Positions 24,515 to 33,255 of a stretch of DNA of 64,000 bases are shown in pieces. Position 1 is the first letter of the stretch. The number at the start of each line of letters is the position of its first letter. Origin of the DNA: an uncultured bacterium (lineage in GTDB: Bacteria > Bacillota > Clostridia > Oscillospirales > Ruminococcaceae); contig CAJMSD010000012.1 of the NCBI GenBank assembly GCA_905215965.1, forward strand, positions 1 through 64,000, written 5' to 3'. Below the pieces are notes generated by a model that was not told the DNA's origin, searched no databases, and worked only from the letters and a program-made list of their open reading frames with translations. The position numbers were made by a program, and so were the translations under genes.

Positions 24515-25508
24515 GATTTCATGCGGTCAGCTTGCCGCACTTCTTCTGATAGTCGACGGCTTTACTTTATTATGCATAAATGGAGGCGTGACGATCGTAA
24601 CGGCAGCCGTATTTCTCGGCTGCACATTAATACAGCTGCTTCTGGCAATGCCTGCGGCGGCAGCTTATAAAAACGGAAAAAAAATAAAAGACTGTCCAAA
24701 ACCGATATTGTGGATATATTTGCTGTATATTCTCATCTGGGGAGGAATGCTGTTCGTTATGCTGTGGAACGTTTCCGATATCCTTTCCATACCGTCGGAG
24801 AACATTCCGTTCATACCTGAAAAATTGCTTATATCGGGACTTATCGCCGTCGTTTGTCCTTATGCCTCTTCACCCGGAGCAAAAGGACTTTCACGTGCAG
24901 CCGTTATTGCCGGAGCATTGGGAATAGTATGCGCTGCGGTAATAATCATCGGAGCAATTTCCGAGTTCAAAACCGAATATCTTTTTGCGGAAGCGCGGTA
25001 TTCGGGAATTTTCGACGAAATCATACGCGGATTTGTTCTGAGCGGCAGCGCAGGAAGCTTTATCGTACTGCTCGGAAGCGTAGACGGCAGCGCTGTAAAG
25101 GCTGCTGTCGGATATTTTATAGCCAGAGCCGTTATCTGGACAGCCGTGCTTGTAACAACGGTCGCCGTTACGGGAGGGATAATGAAAATAACCGATTTTC
25201 CCGTTGCAATGGCGGCAGAGCTGTCACAGCCTTTTTATTCGCAGCGGATAGACTCGCTTTTCCTTATCGTTTTTGCCATTCTTGCGGTGTTTGCCATTGC
25301 CGCGCAGACTCTTTCCGCTTCATACCTGTTCAGTACGATCTTCCCGAATTTTAAGGAATTCAGAAGTACTGCGGCTCTGCTCCTTATGATACTTGCAGCC
25401 TTTCTTGTTTCAAGCTTTAAACGCTATGAGATCGTCTGTGCCGCTGCGGTTTTAATCATACTGCTTCTTATGCCGTTAGCGCTGAAATTCAGTAAGGAGA
25501 AGAAATAA
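24507..25508 (+). CDS. Spore germination receptor B subunit (permease type)
   Basis: A protein of 333 residues with about ten hydrophobic segments, matching the GerB/endospore germination permease branch of the APC superfamily. It lies in the canonical position between the A and C subunits, overlapping gerA by 8 bases and ending one base before the next ATG. In B. subtilis the B subunit binds germinant amino acids. The sequence is divergent and I rely partly on context. Confidence 0.82.
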   Translation: MSKISCGQLAALLLIVDGFTLLCINGGVTIVTAAVFLGCTLIQLLLAMPAAAAYKNGKKIKDCPKPILWIYLLYILIWGGMLFVMLWNVSDILSIPSENIPFIPEKLLISGLIAVVCPYASSPGAKGLSRAAVIAGALGIVCAAVIIIGAISEFKTEYLFAEARYSGIFDEIIRGFVLSGSAGSFIVLLGSVDGSAVKAAVGYFIARAVIWTAVLVTTVAVTGGIMKITDFPVAMAAELSQPFYSQRIDSLFLIVFAILAVFAIAAQTLSASYLFSTIFPNFKEFRSTAALLLMILAAFLVSSFKRYEIVCAAAVLIILLLMPLALKFSKEKK

Positions 25509-25509
25509 C

Positions 25510-26034
25510 ATGAAAATAAAGTATTTGCTTGCCGCGGCAGCTGCCGTTCTGTCGCTTACGGGCTGCGGCAATACGCAGGAAGTTCAAAACAAAAGCTATT
25601 TGCGCGCAGTCAGCATAAACAAGGAAATAACGGCTGTAATGGCTTTTTACAGCGAAACCGAGGAGAATTTTAGTGCGCACGGAAACGACCTCGAAGAACT
25701 CAAGGATAACGCGGAGATCTCGCTGGGACGCACTCTTTTTACGGGGCACACCGAAATGATAGTTCTCGGCGACTGCGATTATACCGAAACGCTTACCTTT
25801 CTGCTTAACGAGTGGAAAATTTCACCGTCATGCCTGATAATTTCGGGAGACGAAAGCGCCTGCCGGAACGCTTCGCAAACGGTAGATTCGGTTCGCCGCG
25901 CCGTTGAAAAGAATGAAGCTCCCGAATGCGATATCGTCACAGTGCTAAGCGCATTGCTAAGTGAAAACGGCAGCGCCGAGATTCCTCTTTTCAATAACGG
26001 CGAGCTTGAAGGCACAAAAACAATTCACGGATAG
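25510..26034 (+). CDS. GerC-like lipoprotein, unusually short
   Basis: A protein of 174 residues with a lipoprotein signal (LSLTGCGN). The segment GRTLFTGHTEMIVLGDCDY resembles the N-terminal domain of GerC lipoproteins, which reads roughly GK.L..GH...IVIGE. Usual GerC proteins are about 370-400 residues with three domains; this one seems to stop after the first. The end is a clean stop followed by a hairpin (AGGCGC/GCGCCT, 26033-26058), so it is not an obvious frameshift. RBS AAGGAGAAG. Confidence 0.75.
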   Translation: MKIKYLLAAAAAVLSLTGCGNTQEVQNKSYLRAVSINKEITAVMAFYSETEENFSAHGNDLEELKDNAEISLGRTLFTGHTEMIVLGDCDYTETLTFLLNEWKISPSCLIISGDESACRNASQTVDSVRRAVEKNEAPECDIVTVLSALLSENGSAEIPLFNNGELEGTKTIHG

Positions 26035-26063
26035 GCGCGGAAGTATTGCTCTGCGCCTTTTGT
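26033..26063 (+). terminator. Probable terminator of the ger operon
   Basis: Stem AGGCGC (26033-26038) and GCGCCT (26053-26058) followed by TTTTG. The stem is short and the T-tract modest. Confidence 0.5.
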
Positions 26064-26070
26064 TATATGC

Positions 26071-26099
26071 TTGACATTTAATTATGAACATTATATAAT
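26071..26099 (+). promoter_or_regulatory. Promoter of lipoprotein gene 26154
   Basis: TTGACA, 17 bases, TATAAT: full consensus. Confidence 0.8.
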
Positions 26100-26153
26100 A
26101 AAATATGAACAATTGCGCTTATATATATCATAACAACAACGAAAGGGCATATT

Positions 26154-26765
26154 ATGAATAACAAAAAATTATTGGCAGTTTTCAGCTCATTCATTCTATT
26201 ATCGGGCTGCGGTCAGGTCGACCCCGAACCGGAAGAGCAAAAAAACGAGCTGATTCCCGGAATCTCTCTGGGAATGACTAAAGAGGAAGTATTCCGGACC
26301 TACGGAGACGACTACACTTACAATTATGACTACAGGGACGACGGCTCTAAAAACACCGTTGAATACGGTTATTCTACAGATAAACCGGACGTTTTTGATA
26401 TTAATATCGATACTCAGGTCATCTTTGAGTTCGAAGACGATGATAAGCTTGTTTGCTATGGATACCATATCGGCAGAACCGGCGACTATAACGATTCAAG
26501 ATATCCGTATTCGCAGGACGAGCTTACAGAGGCTTATGATAAAATATATGAAGAGCTTTCAGAATGGTACGGCAGCAGCACATCAGATGAAGAATTAGCC
26601 GAATACGGCGTACTTAACAACAATACATGGGAAACCGAGGAAGGCTCGGTCTGGTTTATTGTCGGAGTAAATATGTGGTCAACTTATACTCCGGACGCTT
26701 ATGAAAAAGGCGTAAACGAAATAGTCCTTTCCTGTTCTGCTGCGAAAGAATCTTCCGAGCTGTGA
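26154..26765 (+). CDS. Lipoprotein of unknown function
   Basis: A protein of 203 residues with a lipobox (LLSGCG) ending at about residue 22. The early segment ISLGMTKEEVFRTYGDDY resembles the GMT..EV...G motif of SmpA/OmlA-like and related small outer-surface folds, but the remainder (acidic, Tyr-rich) is not recognised. It has its own consensus promoter and RBS GAAAGGG, and is followed after 28 bases by a small Cys-rich gene. No function is assigned. Confidence 0.7.
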   Translation: MNNKKLLAVFSSFILLSGCGQVDPEPEEQKNELIPGISLGMTKEEVFRTYGDDYTYNYDYRDDGSKNTVEYGYSTDKPDVFDINIDTQVIFEFEDDDKLVCYGYHIGRTGDYNDSRYPYSQDELTEAYDKIYEELSEWYGSSTSDEELAEYGVLNNNTWETEEGSVWFIVGVNMWSTYTPDAYEKGVNEIVLSCSAAKESSEL

Positions 26766-26793
26766 TCGGCAATTTCCGCCTGAAGGAGTAGTT

Positions 26794-26982
26794 ATGAAAG
26801 ACAAAAAGATCACCAACTGTGAAACCTGTACAAATTATGTTTACGATGAAGATTACGACTGCTATACCTGTATGGTAAACCTCGACGAGGACGAAATGTT
26901 CCGATTTATGACAGGTACAAATTTTAGCTGCGCCTATTACAGGCTCGACGACGAATACGGAGTTGTAAGGCATCAAAACTGA
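26794..26982 (+). CDS. Small cysteine-rich protein
   Basis: A protein of 62 residues with Cys pairs in CETCTNYVYDEDYDCYTCMVNLDEDEM and a further Cys near FSCAYY. Short proteins with this pattern are widespread in Ruminococcaceae and, as I recall, are catalogued as DUF6472; they probably bind a metal. RBS AAGGAG seven bases before ATG 26794. No function is known. Confidence 0.72.
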   Translation: MKDKKITNCETCTNYVYDEDYDCYTCMVNLDEDEMFRFMTGTNFSCAYYRLDDEYGVVRHQN

Positions 26983-27102
26983 AACCATATAAATTAAAAA
27001 ATATGCCGAAGCGATTATGGTGAAAGTGCACAATCATGCAACTATAGGGTTGTTGAAAACATAGATTTTTACGATATTAACAACAATTTTTCCGCAAATC
27101 TG

Positions 27103-27130
27103 TTGATTTTTGTGAAGTTTGTGCTATAAT
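27103..27130 (+). promoter_or_regulatory. Promoter of the cytidylate-kinase-like gene
   Basis: TTGATT, 16 bases, TATAAT, about 85 bases upstream of the GTG start. Confidence 0.55.
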
Positions 27131-27213
27131 ATAATTATGAAATGCGGCAGTTCTTTTTCTGCTGTGTTTATTTTTACAGCAAACTTTATAAATATATTTT
27201 TGGAGGATTTTCC

Positions 27214-27825
27214 GTGAAGAAAAGGATCATTACTATCGAACGTCAATATGGTAGCGGCGGAAGCGTTATAGGCAAACTTGTTGCCGAAAAGCTCGGCGTA
27301 AATTATTATAACAGATCTATCCTTGAAATGGCGTCCGAGAAATGCGGAATTGCTCCAGAGCATCTCGAAAGCGCGGAGGAAAACGTTCCGACAAGCTTTT
27401 TGTATTCACTGCTTGTATCGGCAAATCCAAACAGCTCGATGCAGGAAAATCTTCCCCTTTCAGACAGAGTTTTTCTGATCGAAAGCGATATTATAAGAGA
27501 AATTGCAGAGCGCGAAACAAGCTTTGTGCTTGTCGGAAGATGCGGAAGCTATGTTCTTGAGGAACAGGGCTGCTTCAGCGTGTATATTTACGGATCGACA
27601 GATTATCGTATCAGAAGAGCTGTCGATGAATACGGAATTGCCGAAAAAAGAGCTGAAACCTTTATTAAAAAGGCTGATAAGCGCCGTGAAACATTCTATA
27701 ACGTCAATACGGGAAGAATGTGGCAGGATAAGGAAGAGTATTCCCTCTGCCTTAACAGCTCGGCTCTCAGCGATGAGCTTTGCGCGGAGCTTATCGTTCA
27801 GGCATTCAAAGAATGCAATAAATAA
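27214..27825 (+). CDS. Cytidylate-kinase-like family protein
   Basis: A protein of 203 residues. The N-terminal P-loop ITIERQYGSGGSVIGKLVAEKLGV and later VLVGRCGSYVLEE match the cytidylate-kinase-like (AAA_26) family, common in Clostridia alongside the true cmk; the substrate is uncertain. I place the start at GTG 27214 because TGGAGG lies seven bases upstream and the domain begins there (KKRIITIE). The longer frame from ATG 27142 has no RBS and adds an unlikely hydrophobic leader. Confidence 0.82.
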   Translation: MKKRIITIERQYGSGGSVIGKLVAEKLGVNYYNRSILEMASEKCGIAPEHLESAEENVPTSFLYSLLVSANPNSSMQENLPLSDRVFLIESDIIREIAERETSFVLVGRCGSYVLEEQGCFSVYIYGSTDYRIRRAVDEYGIAEKRAETFIKKADKRRETFYNVNTGRMWQDKEEYSLCLNSSALSDELCAELIVQAFKECNK

Positions 27826-27908
27826 AAAGGTATCGTGGATACCTGAAAAGCTTCCGAAAGCTTTCGGCGGTTTTTCAGATACTCACTGTTAATATATCTC
27901 TCTTATTT

Positions 27909-27940
27909 AAAAAGTCTCCGTTTAAAAGCGGAGACTTTTT
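27909..27940. terminator. Bidirectional terminator
   Basis: AAAAAGTCTCCG (27909-27920) and CGGAGACTTTTT (27929-27940) with an eight-base loop. It serves the kinase-like gene on the plus strand and the CPBP gene on the minus strand. Confidence 0.85.
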
Positions 27941-27953
27941 ATTTTGATATCGA

Positions 27954-29141
27954 TCAGGTTTTATTTTGAAATATAAGAAGTATCATATAGATCAGAAGAG
28001 CCGCAAAAGCCAGAACGACCGTAACCGAAGTCTTGGCTATCGCAAAGCCGCGGCTGCTCTGGTGCGGAGTGGCGCTGGGAAGCTTGTTTTTTATCATAAA
28101 CTCTATAAGCATAATTACTCCGACTATAAGAAGAACCATATATGTAACGTTTACGGCTGACATCAGAAATACACTGGATTTGTCGTCAAGCTGCGTTATA
28201 ACGGTCGAAACCGTATTCACAAACATATGTACAAAAATTGACGGAAGAAGCGAATTGTGCTTCATATCGATGTGGGCAAGGAATACTCCAAGCAAAAACG
28301 CAAGCGCAAACTGCGGAATATTTCCGTGATTCAACCCAAAGAAAATCGAGGATATAATAATTGCAAAACGCTGATTTGCTCTTGAAAAGACTTTAAGCAT
28401 CATACCTCTGAAAAACAACTCTTCCGTTATGGGAGCAACTATACAGGTATAAATAACCGTGACCGCAGTTCCCATACCCGTTATTGCAAAAGTATCGGTA
28501 TCCATTACGTCAATTGAATAACCGTATTTTTCGATGATATCCGAGACTGCTCCTGAAAAAAGAGCGGCAATATATTGAAGAGCAAGCGCAGCCGTACAAT
28601 ACTGCACAATGTGTCCGAATTTCAGATCCCTTGTCTTTAGGAGAGAGGACGGCGGTATCTTTGCCCATCGAAGTCCCAGAAAAGCAAACACAGTATTCGT
28701 TGTAAGATAGACAAGCGCGTTGACAGCCATAAGAATCGACGAGCTGTAGGCATAATTGTAAATATCTCCGCTGCCGATATCGGGATTAATAAACGAAAGC
28801 ACAAGCATAATAAGCTGTACAAGCATGAGCGACAGCACCGATGTTGCTATGAAATGAAGAAGCATACAGGTTCCGCCGACGGAATAAAGCCTGCGCAGTC
28901 CCTGACGCTCGCTTTTAGCAGGATTCAGCGGGAATTCACAGCCGGGAGCTTCGACCTGCGGAACTATTTCCGAATAATCTCCGCTGTAGCCGGGATATTC
29001 CGTAGGATTTTCAAAGGGATCGTATTTACTGAGCGACTTCTTTTCACGCTCTTTATCAAGCAGCTTCCGAAGCTGATAATTCTCATGACTGAGCGCGGCT
29101 ATCTTCGTCCGCATATCATTTACTATATTGTCGATAAACAT
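27954..29141 (-). CDS. CPBP-family intramembrane metalloprotease
   Basis: A protein of 395 residues. The first 90 or so residues are cytosolic, starting with a short coiled coil (MRTKIAALSHENYQLRKLLDKEREKK). About eight membrane helices follow. The CPBP (Abi/CAAX protease) motifs are APITEELFFRGMML with the EExxxR signature, FGLNHGN and a later FVHMFVNT, giving the Glu and His ligands. Bacterial members process peptides or confer bacteriocin immunity; the role here is unknown. Start ATG 29141 is preceded by GGAGGAAG; an upstream ATG at 29186 is less likely. Confidence 0.87.
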   Translation of the reverse strand: MFIDNIVNDMRTKIAALSHENYQLRKLLDKEREKKSLSKYDPFENPTEYPGYSGDYSEIVPQVEAPGCEFPLNPAKSERQGLRRLYSVGGTCMLLHFIATSVLSLMLVQLIMLVLSFINPDIGSGDIYNYAYSSSILMAVNALVYLTTNTVFAFLGLRWAKIPPSSLLKTRDLKFGHIVQYCTAALALQYIAALFSGAVSDIIEKYGYSIDVMDTDTFAITGMGTAVTVIYTCIVAPITEELFFRGMMLKVFSRANQRFAIIISSIFFGLNHGNIPQFALAFLLGVFLAHIDMKHNSLLPSIFVHMFVNTVSTVITQLDDKSSVFLMSAVNVTYMVLLIVGVIMLIEFMIKNKLPSATPHQSSRGFAIAKTSVTVVLAFAALLIYMILLIFQNKT

Positions 29142-29231
29142 ATCTTCCTCCGCATTCAAAAGCCGTATTAACAAGATCGGACGCATATCAAAACGTCGGA
29201 ATGATTTAAACGGCTGTCTGTTTATACTTGT

Positions 29232-29260
29232 ATTATAGCACGTTTCAAAGTTAAAGTAAA
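29232..29260 (-). promoter_or_regulatory. Promoter of the CPBP gene
   Basis: TTTACT, 17 bases, TATAAT on the minus strand. Confidence 0.55.
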
Positions 29261-29323
29261 GCTTAAACCAGATTTATCAAAAAGAATGCATTGGAAAATT
29301 TCAAAAAAGTTAGACCGCTGCTA

Positions 29324-29352
29324 TAGACAAAATCCACAAATTGTGCTATAAT
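29324..29352 (+). promoter_or_regulatory. Promoter of the Nudix gene
   Basis: TAGACA, 17 bases, TATAAT, about 60 bases before ATG 29412. Confidence 0.6.
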
Positions 29353-29411
29353 AAAATAGACATAACTAATAAAATGCTGTAGTTTCATACCGCGGCAGGA
29401 AAGGAATTGAT

Positions 29412-29825
29412 ATGCTTCACGAAAAGTCCTGCGGCGCAATTGTGTACCGTAAATTTCATGGCAATACGGAAATACTGCTGATAAAACATATTAACAGCGG
29501 TCATTGGTCATTTCCGAAAGGACACGTTGAATACGGTGAGACTGAGGTCGAGACCGCTAAGCGCGAGATCATGGAGGAAACCTCGATAGACGTTATTATT
29601 GACCCGACTTTCAGAGAAACGGTAACATATTCACCCAAAAAAGATACCACAAAGGTTGTCGTTTACTTTCTCGCTAAAGCAAAAAATGTAGATTATATTC
29701 CTCAGGAAGGCGAAATATCGGAAATAAAATGGGTAGATATTTCTCACGCTTCCAATGTTTTATCTTACGAAAACGACAGAAATATAGTTTCAAAGGCAAG
29801 ATCGGCTATCAAGGACTTACATTGA
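29412..29825 (+). CDS. Nudix hydrolase (diadenosine-polyphosphate type)
   Basis: A protein of 137 residues. The Nudix box starts at about residue 38, GHVEYGETEVETAKREIMEET, matching Gx5Ex7REUxEE; the usual Gly after the last Glu pair is Ser. SCGAIVYR at the start and HWSFPKGHVE resemble Ap4A hydrolases, so dinucleotide polyphosphate cleavage is the likely role. RBS AAAGG before ATG 29412. Single gene with its own promoter and terminator. Confidence 0.88.
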   Translation: MLHEKSCGAIVYRKFHGNTEILLIKHINSGHWSFPKGHVEYGETEVETAKREIMEETSIDVIIDPTFRETVTYSPKKDTTKVVVYFLAKAKNVDYIPQEGEISEIKWVDISHASNVLSYENDRNIVSKARSAIKDLH

Positions 29826-29845
29826 ATGCAAAAATATTTTTTCAG

Positions 29846-29872
29846 GCGCACAAGAAGTGCGCTTTTTATTTT
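29846..29872. terminator. Bidirectional terminator
   Basis: GCGCAC (29846-29851) with GTGCGC (29857-29862), loop AAGAA. T-tracts lie on both sides, so it can end the Nudix gene (+) and the DUF4363 gene (-). Confidence 0.75.
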
Positions 29873-30248
29873 AAAAGACGCTTGTAAGATATGGTATCTC
29901 TCCGGTTTTAAGCAGTTCGATCATTTCCATAAGCTCCGATGTCTCCGCGCCGAACTCATCGCTGTTTTCTTCAAGAAGATACGACAGTCTACTGTGAATA
30001 CGGTCTATTTCACCAAGCTTCTGATTGCTGACAAGAACGCTGGCGGCAGAGCGGAATTCCTCCCATTCGGCATCAAAGCTCACAAGCGCTTCGGCAGCGC
30101 TGTCAGTATCTCCCTGATCCGAAAAAGACCGCACATCGTCAAGCAGCTCAATCAGTTTGCCGCAGCGTTTGTTTATGCTTACACATGAAAGAATACTTGC
30201 GACGATAAGAACGCCAAGTATGCATACGCTTATTTTCATTCTTGTCAC
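29871..30248 (-). CDS. DUF4363 protein
   Basis: A protein of 125 residues: one N-terminal membrane anchor (ISVCILGVLIVASILSCVSI) followed by a helical region, the layout of DUF4363. The start is GTG 30248, whose GTGA overlaps the stop of the DUF421 gene; AAAGGAG lies nine bases upstream, too far from the internal ATG at 30239. DUF4363 genes commonly follow DUF421 genes in Clostridia, so the two probably act together, though the function is unknown. Confidence 0.78.
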   Translation of the reverse strand: MTRMKISVCILGVLIVASILSCVSINKRCGKLIELLDDVRSFSDQGDTDSAAEALVSFDAEWEEFRSAASVLVSNQKLGEIDRIHSRLSYLLEENSDEFGAETSELMEMIELLKTGEIPYLTSVF

Positions 30249-30922
30249 GACGTTCCGCTCCTTTCTGCGATAAAAATTTTCCCTGCCGAATCGGCAGTCA
30301 TTATAAAAATATCCGAGACGGCAAGACGGCGTTCCGACAATATTTTATCCAATTGGCTTTCGGACATTCCTACTCCCGCAAGTCCACGCTCAAGAAGCTG
30401 ACCGTCGGAAATGATAAGCTGAGGCGGATCGGTATTATCGGCTTTGATTTTTTCATCGTTTCGGGTAGGCGAATCATAAGCCGCCTTTTTCATAACTGAT
30501 ATGCTTCCTGTAGTTTCAACGATAGCGTACTGAACCTCGTCAAGATAAAAAATACCGTTTCCTCTGAGTGAAGTCATAAGATCGTCCACCGAAAAGCGAA
30601 GATCGTTCATTACCTTGCGGTCAATTTTGCCGTTGCTTATAATTATTTTCGGACGTCCCGAAACAAGTCTGCGTATGCCGATATGATTAAGCGAAAGCCA
30701 CGACATTATCACCTCGAAGCAAACAAGCGAAAGAATAGGCGTTATCCCTACGATAAGCGGAATGCTTACATCTTCGATGGGCAGAGTCGCGATATTCGAA
30801 ACAAGAATAGTTATAACAAGCTCGGAGGGCTGAAGCTCGCCGAGCTGTCTTTTTCCCATAAGCCTGACGGCAAAAATTACAAGTAAATACAGTATGAGCG
30901 AACGCAGAAGAACTATACTCAT
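30245..30922 (-). CDS. DUF421 (YetF-type) membrane protein
   Basis: A protein of 225 residues: three N-terminal membrane helices (LRSLILYLLVIFAVRLMGKRQLGELQPSELVITILVSNIA) and a soluble DUF421 domain with RPKIIISNGKIDRKVMNDLRFSVDDLMTSLR and GIFYLDEVQYAIVETTGSISV. In Bacillus a DUF421 protein (2Duf) of the spoVA2mob operon affects spore heat resistance, and others are sporulation-expressed. The start at ATG 30922 has AAAGGAG upstream; the frame extends further but without support. It is divergent from the SpoIID-like operon. Confidence 0.85.
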   Translation of the reverse strand: MSIVLLRSLILYLLVIFAVRLMGKRQLGELQPSELVITILVSNIATLPIEDVSIPLIVGITPILSLVCFEVIMSWLSLNHIGIRRLVSGRPKIIISNGKIDRKVMNDLRFSVDDLMTSLRGNGIFYLDEVQYAIVETTGSISVMKKAAYDSPTRNDEKIKADNTDPPQLIISDGQLLERGLAGVGMSESQLDKILSERRLAVSDIFIMTADSAGKIFIAERSGTS

Positions 30923-31050
30923 ATAACCAGCTCCTTTACGAATATTTTTCCGTTTTTTCGGAAGAATATACATCGTCACATCCGGACGCGCATATATACG
31001 GATTTCGGCGAATAATATTAAAAAGTGAAATATTTATCGGAGGCGATCAT

Positions 31051-31827
31051 ATGGATAAAAACGATATTGCAGCACAGGCTGAGAAATACAAAGAAGAGAT
31101 GATGAAGCTTTACGGAAAAAGCACTTCCGTTCCGGCGAGCGTTTATGCATCGGACGAAAAAAAGGTGCTTCCTCAGTCGGAACAACAGCCGGATATCACA
31201 ACAGAACCTCTCGAAATACCCGAACCCAAAAACACCGTATCAGAACAGCCGGCTCCGCCTGCTCAATCTTCCCGTCAGGCAGAAGAACCGCAGTCCACAG
31301 AAGTCTCTCCATCGGAAGAACAGACTGATCCGGAAGCGGAAGAAATGTATCCCGACTCTGAGCTGAACGATATCCCGGACGATATGTTTGAAGAAAGCGA
31401 AACGACAGAAAATCCTCTTTACTCGGAAGATAATCTTGGAACTTCCGTAGGCTATATTCTCGTCAATGTCAGAACGGGAGAGGAATCCGATCCGGTAGCG
31501 GGAGCAGTTGTAAACATCACCGCAATACACAACGGAAACAGACTTAATATTGCTTCAGGCACAACGGACGAAAGCGGAAGAACTCAGCGTTTTGAAGTTC
31601 CCGTGCCTAAGATAGAGTATTCTCTTTCGCCGGGAAGCGCTGTTCAGCCCTACAGCCTTTTCGACGTTTCAGTGACCGCAAAAGGATTTTTTAACGCAAG
31701 AAGCGTTGATGTTCCTGTATTCGAGGGAATAACCTCGCTGCAAAATTTCAGCATGATACCCGTTCCGCTTTATATGAAATCAAGCGACGAAACAGTAACC
31801 AATTTCAATCAGGAACCGAATCTTTAA
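31051..31827 (+). CDS. Protein with disordered N-terminus and beta-sandwich C-terminus
   Basis: A protein of 258 residues. Residues 1-20 are helical (MDKNDIAAQAEKYKEEMMKLYG). About 30-130 are Pro/Glu/Ser/Gln-rich and surely disordered. About 135-245 resemble a carboxypeptidase-regulatory-like sandwich (GYILVNVRTGEESDPVAGAVVNITA, TTDESGRTQ). There is no signal peptide, so it is cytosolic, possibly in the mother cell or the spore coat. It is the first of three genes sharing the same style of RBS (GGAGGYGMR). Gaps to the next gene are 12 bases. Function unknown. Confidence 0.72.
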   Translation: MDKNDIAAQAEKYKEEMMKLYGKSTSVPASVYASDEKKVLPQSEQQPDITTEPLEIPEPKNTVSEQPAPPAQSSRQAEEPQSTEVSPSEEQTDPEAEEMYPDSELNDIPDDMFEESETTENPLYSEDNLGTSVGYILVNVRTGEESDPVAGAVVNITAIHNGNRLNIASGTTDESGRTQRFEVPVPKIEYSLSPGSAVQPYSLFDVSVTAKGFFNARSVDVPVFEGITSLQNFSMIPVPLYMKSSDETVTNFNQEPNL

Positions 31828-31839
31828 AGGAGGTGCGAT

Positions 31840-33243
31840 ATGCTGACAGGAACACCGTATATTCCCGAAACGATCACAGTACATCTGGGAACTCCGGATT
31901 CAAACGCCGCCAATGTAACAGTAAGCTTTCCCGAATATATCAAAAACGTAGCGTCGAGCGAGATCTATCCTACATGGCCGGAAAACGCGCTCAGAGCGAA
32001 TATCTACGCTATAGTAAGCTTTGCGCTGAACCGTATCTATACCGAATGGTATCGTTCGAGAGGATACGATTTCGATATAACCTCTTCGACGCAATTCGAT
32101 CAGAAATTTATTAACAACAGAGAAATTTTCGAAAATATTTCTCTGCTTGTCGATGAGCTTTTCAACGATTATGTTCGCCGCCAGGGAACTGTCGAGCCTT
32201 TGTTTACCGCATTCTGCAACGGAACGACCACAACCTGTTCAGGACTTTCTCAATGGGGAACGGTCTCTCTCGCCGAACAAGGCATGACTCCATACGAAAT
32301 TTTGCAGTACTATTACGGAGATGATATCGATATTGTGAAAAATGCGCCTGTACGTTCGACCATGCCGTCGTTTCCCGGAATCGACCTTGAAATCGGATCT
32401 GCCGGAAATGACGTCAGATTTCTTCAAGTATATCTTAACAGGATTTCAAGAAATTATCCCGCTATCCCTAAGATCCCTGTTATCGACGGTATTTTCGGCA
32501 GCGAGACCGAAGAAGCTGTTCGGAAATTTCAGGAAATATTCAGTATGTCGCCGACGGGAATTGTTGATGAAGCAACATGGTACAGGATCACGTATATTTA
32601 CGCAAGCGTAAAGCATATTGCCGAGCTTAATTCCGAGGGACTTACTCCCGAGGAAGCGTCGCTTCAGTATACCGAAGATCTGAGGCTCGGAATGCAGGGA
32701 GATATCGTGAGAATCGTACAGTATTACCTTGCAGTCATCGGCGCATATTACGAAGCTGTTACTCCCGTCTCCATAACAGGCTACTTCGGAGAGGAGACCG
32801 AGAATTCCGTAAAATCATTTCAGCGTGTTTTCGGACTTCCTCAGACCGGAGTGATCGACAGAGCCACATGGAACGAAATGTTCCGCGCTTATCAGGGAAT
32901 AATCGATTCCGTTCCCTTTGATGCGTCGACCAAGATAATCCTCTATCCGGGAAAGGTTCTGAAAGAGGGCATGACAAGCGAGTATGTGCGTCTGATGCAG
33001 GAGTATCTTACCGTGATAAATCAAGCGTATCCCAACATTCCTGCCGTAAACAATACAGGTTATTTCGGACCGCTTACAAAGCAGTCTGTTATCGCTTTTC
33101 AGAATCAGTTTGATCTTTCTCCCGACGGCATTGTGGACGCTGTTACATGGGATACTCTTACGGAAATTTATTCTTCACTTGTATTCGGTTTAGATAAGCG
33201 GCCTTATCAGAATCCCGGTTACACTATAAGCTCAAATACATAA
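31840..33243 (+). CDS. SpoIID-like domain protein with three peptidoglycan-binding repeats
   Basis: A protein of 467 residues. Residues about 30-170 match the SpoIID/LytB core: FPEYIKNVASSEIYPTWPENALRANIYAIVSFALNR, where the Glu of SSEIY aligns with the catalytic Glu of SpoIID lytic transglycosylases, and CSGLSQWGTVSLAEQGMTPYEILQYYYG, which is the SQWGA.G..G..Y..IL..YY motif. Three PG_binding_1 repeats follow at about 185-255, 285-350 and 380-450 (DGIFGSETEEAVRKFQ, TGYFGEETENSVKSFQ, TGYFGPLTKQSVIAFQ). There is no signal peptide. This suggests remodelling of spore or forespore peptidoglycan from the mother-cell side. RBS AAAGGAGGTG. Confidence 0.82.
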   Translation: MLTGTPYIPETITVHLGTPDSNAANVTVSFPEYIKNVASSEIYPTWPENALRANIYAIVSFALNRIYTEWYRSRGYDFDITSSTQFDQKFINNREIFENISLLVDELFNDYVRRQGTVEPLFTAFCNGTTTTCSGLSQWGTVSLAEQGMTPYEILQYYYGDDIDIVKNAPVRSTMPSFPGIDLEIGSAGNDVRFLQVYLNRISRNYPAIPKIPVIDGIFGSETEEAVRKFQEIFSMSPTGIVDEATWYRITYIYASVKHIAELNSEGLTPEEASLQYTEDLRLGMQGDIVRIVQYYLAVIGAYYEAVTPVSITGYFGEETENSVKSFQRVFGLPQTGVIDRATWNEMFRAYQGIIDSVPFDASTKIILYPGKVLKEGMTSEYVRLMQEYLTVINQAYPNIPAVNNTGYFGPLTKQSVIAFQNQFDLSPDGIVDAVTWDTLTEIYSSLVFGLDKRPYQNPGYTISSNT

Positions 33244-33255
33244 CGGAGGTGCGAA

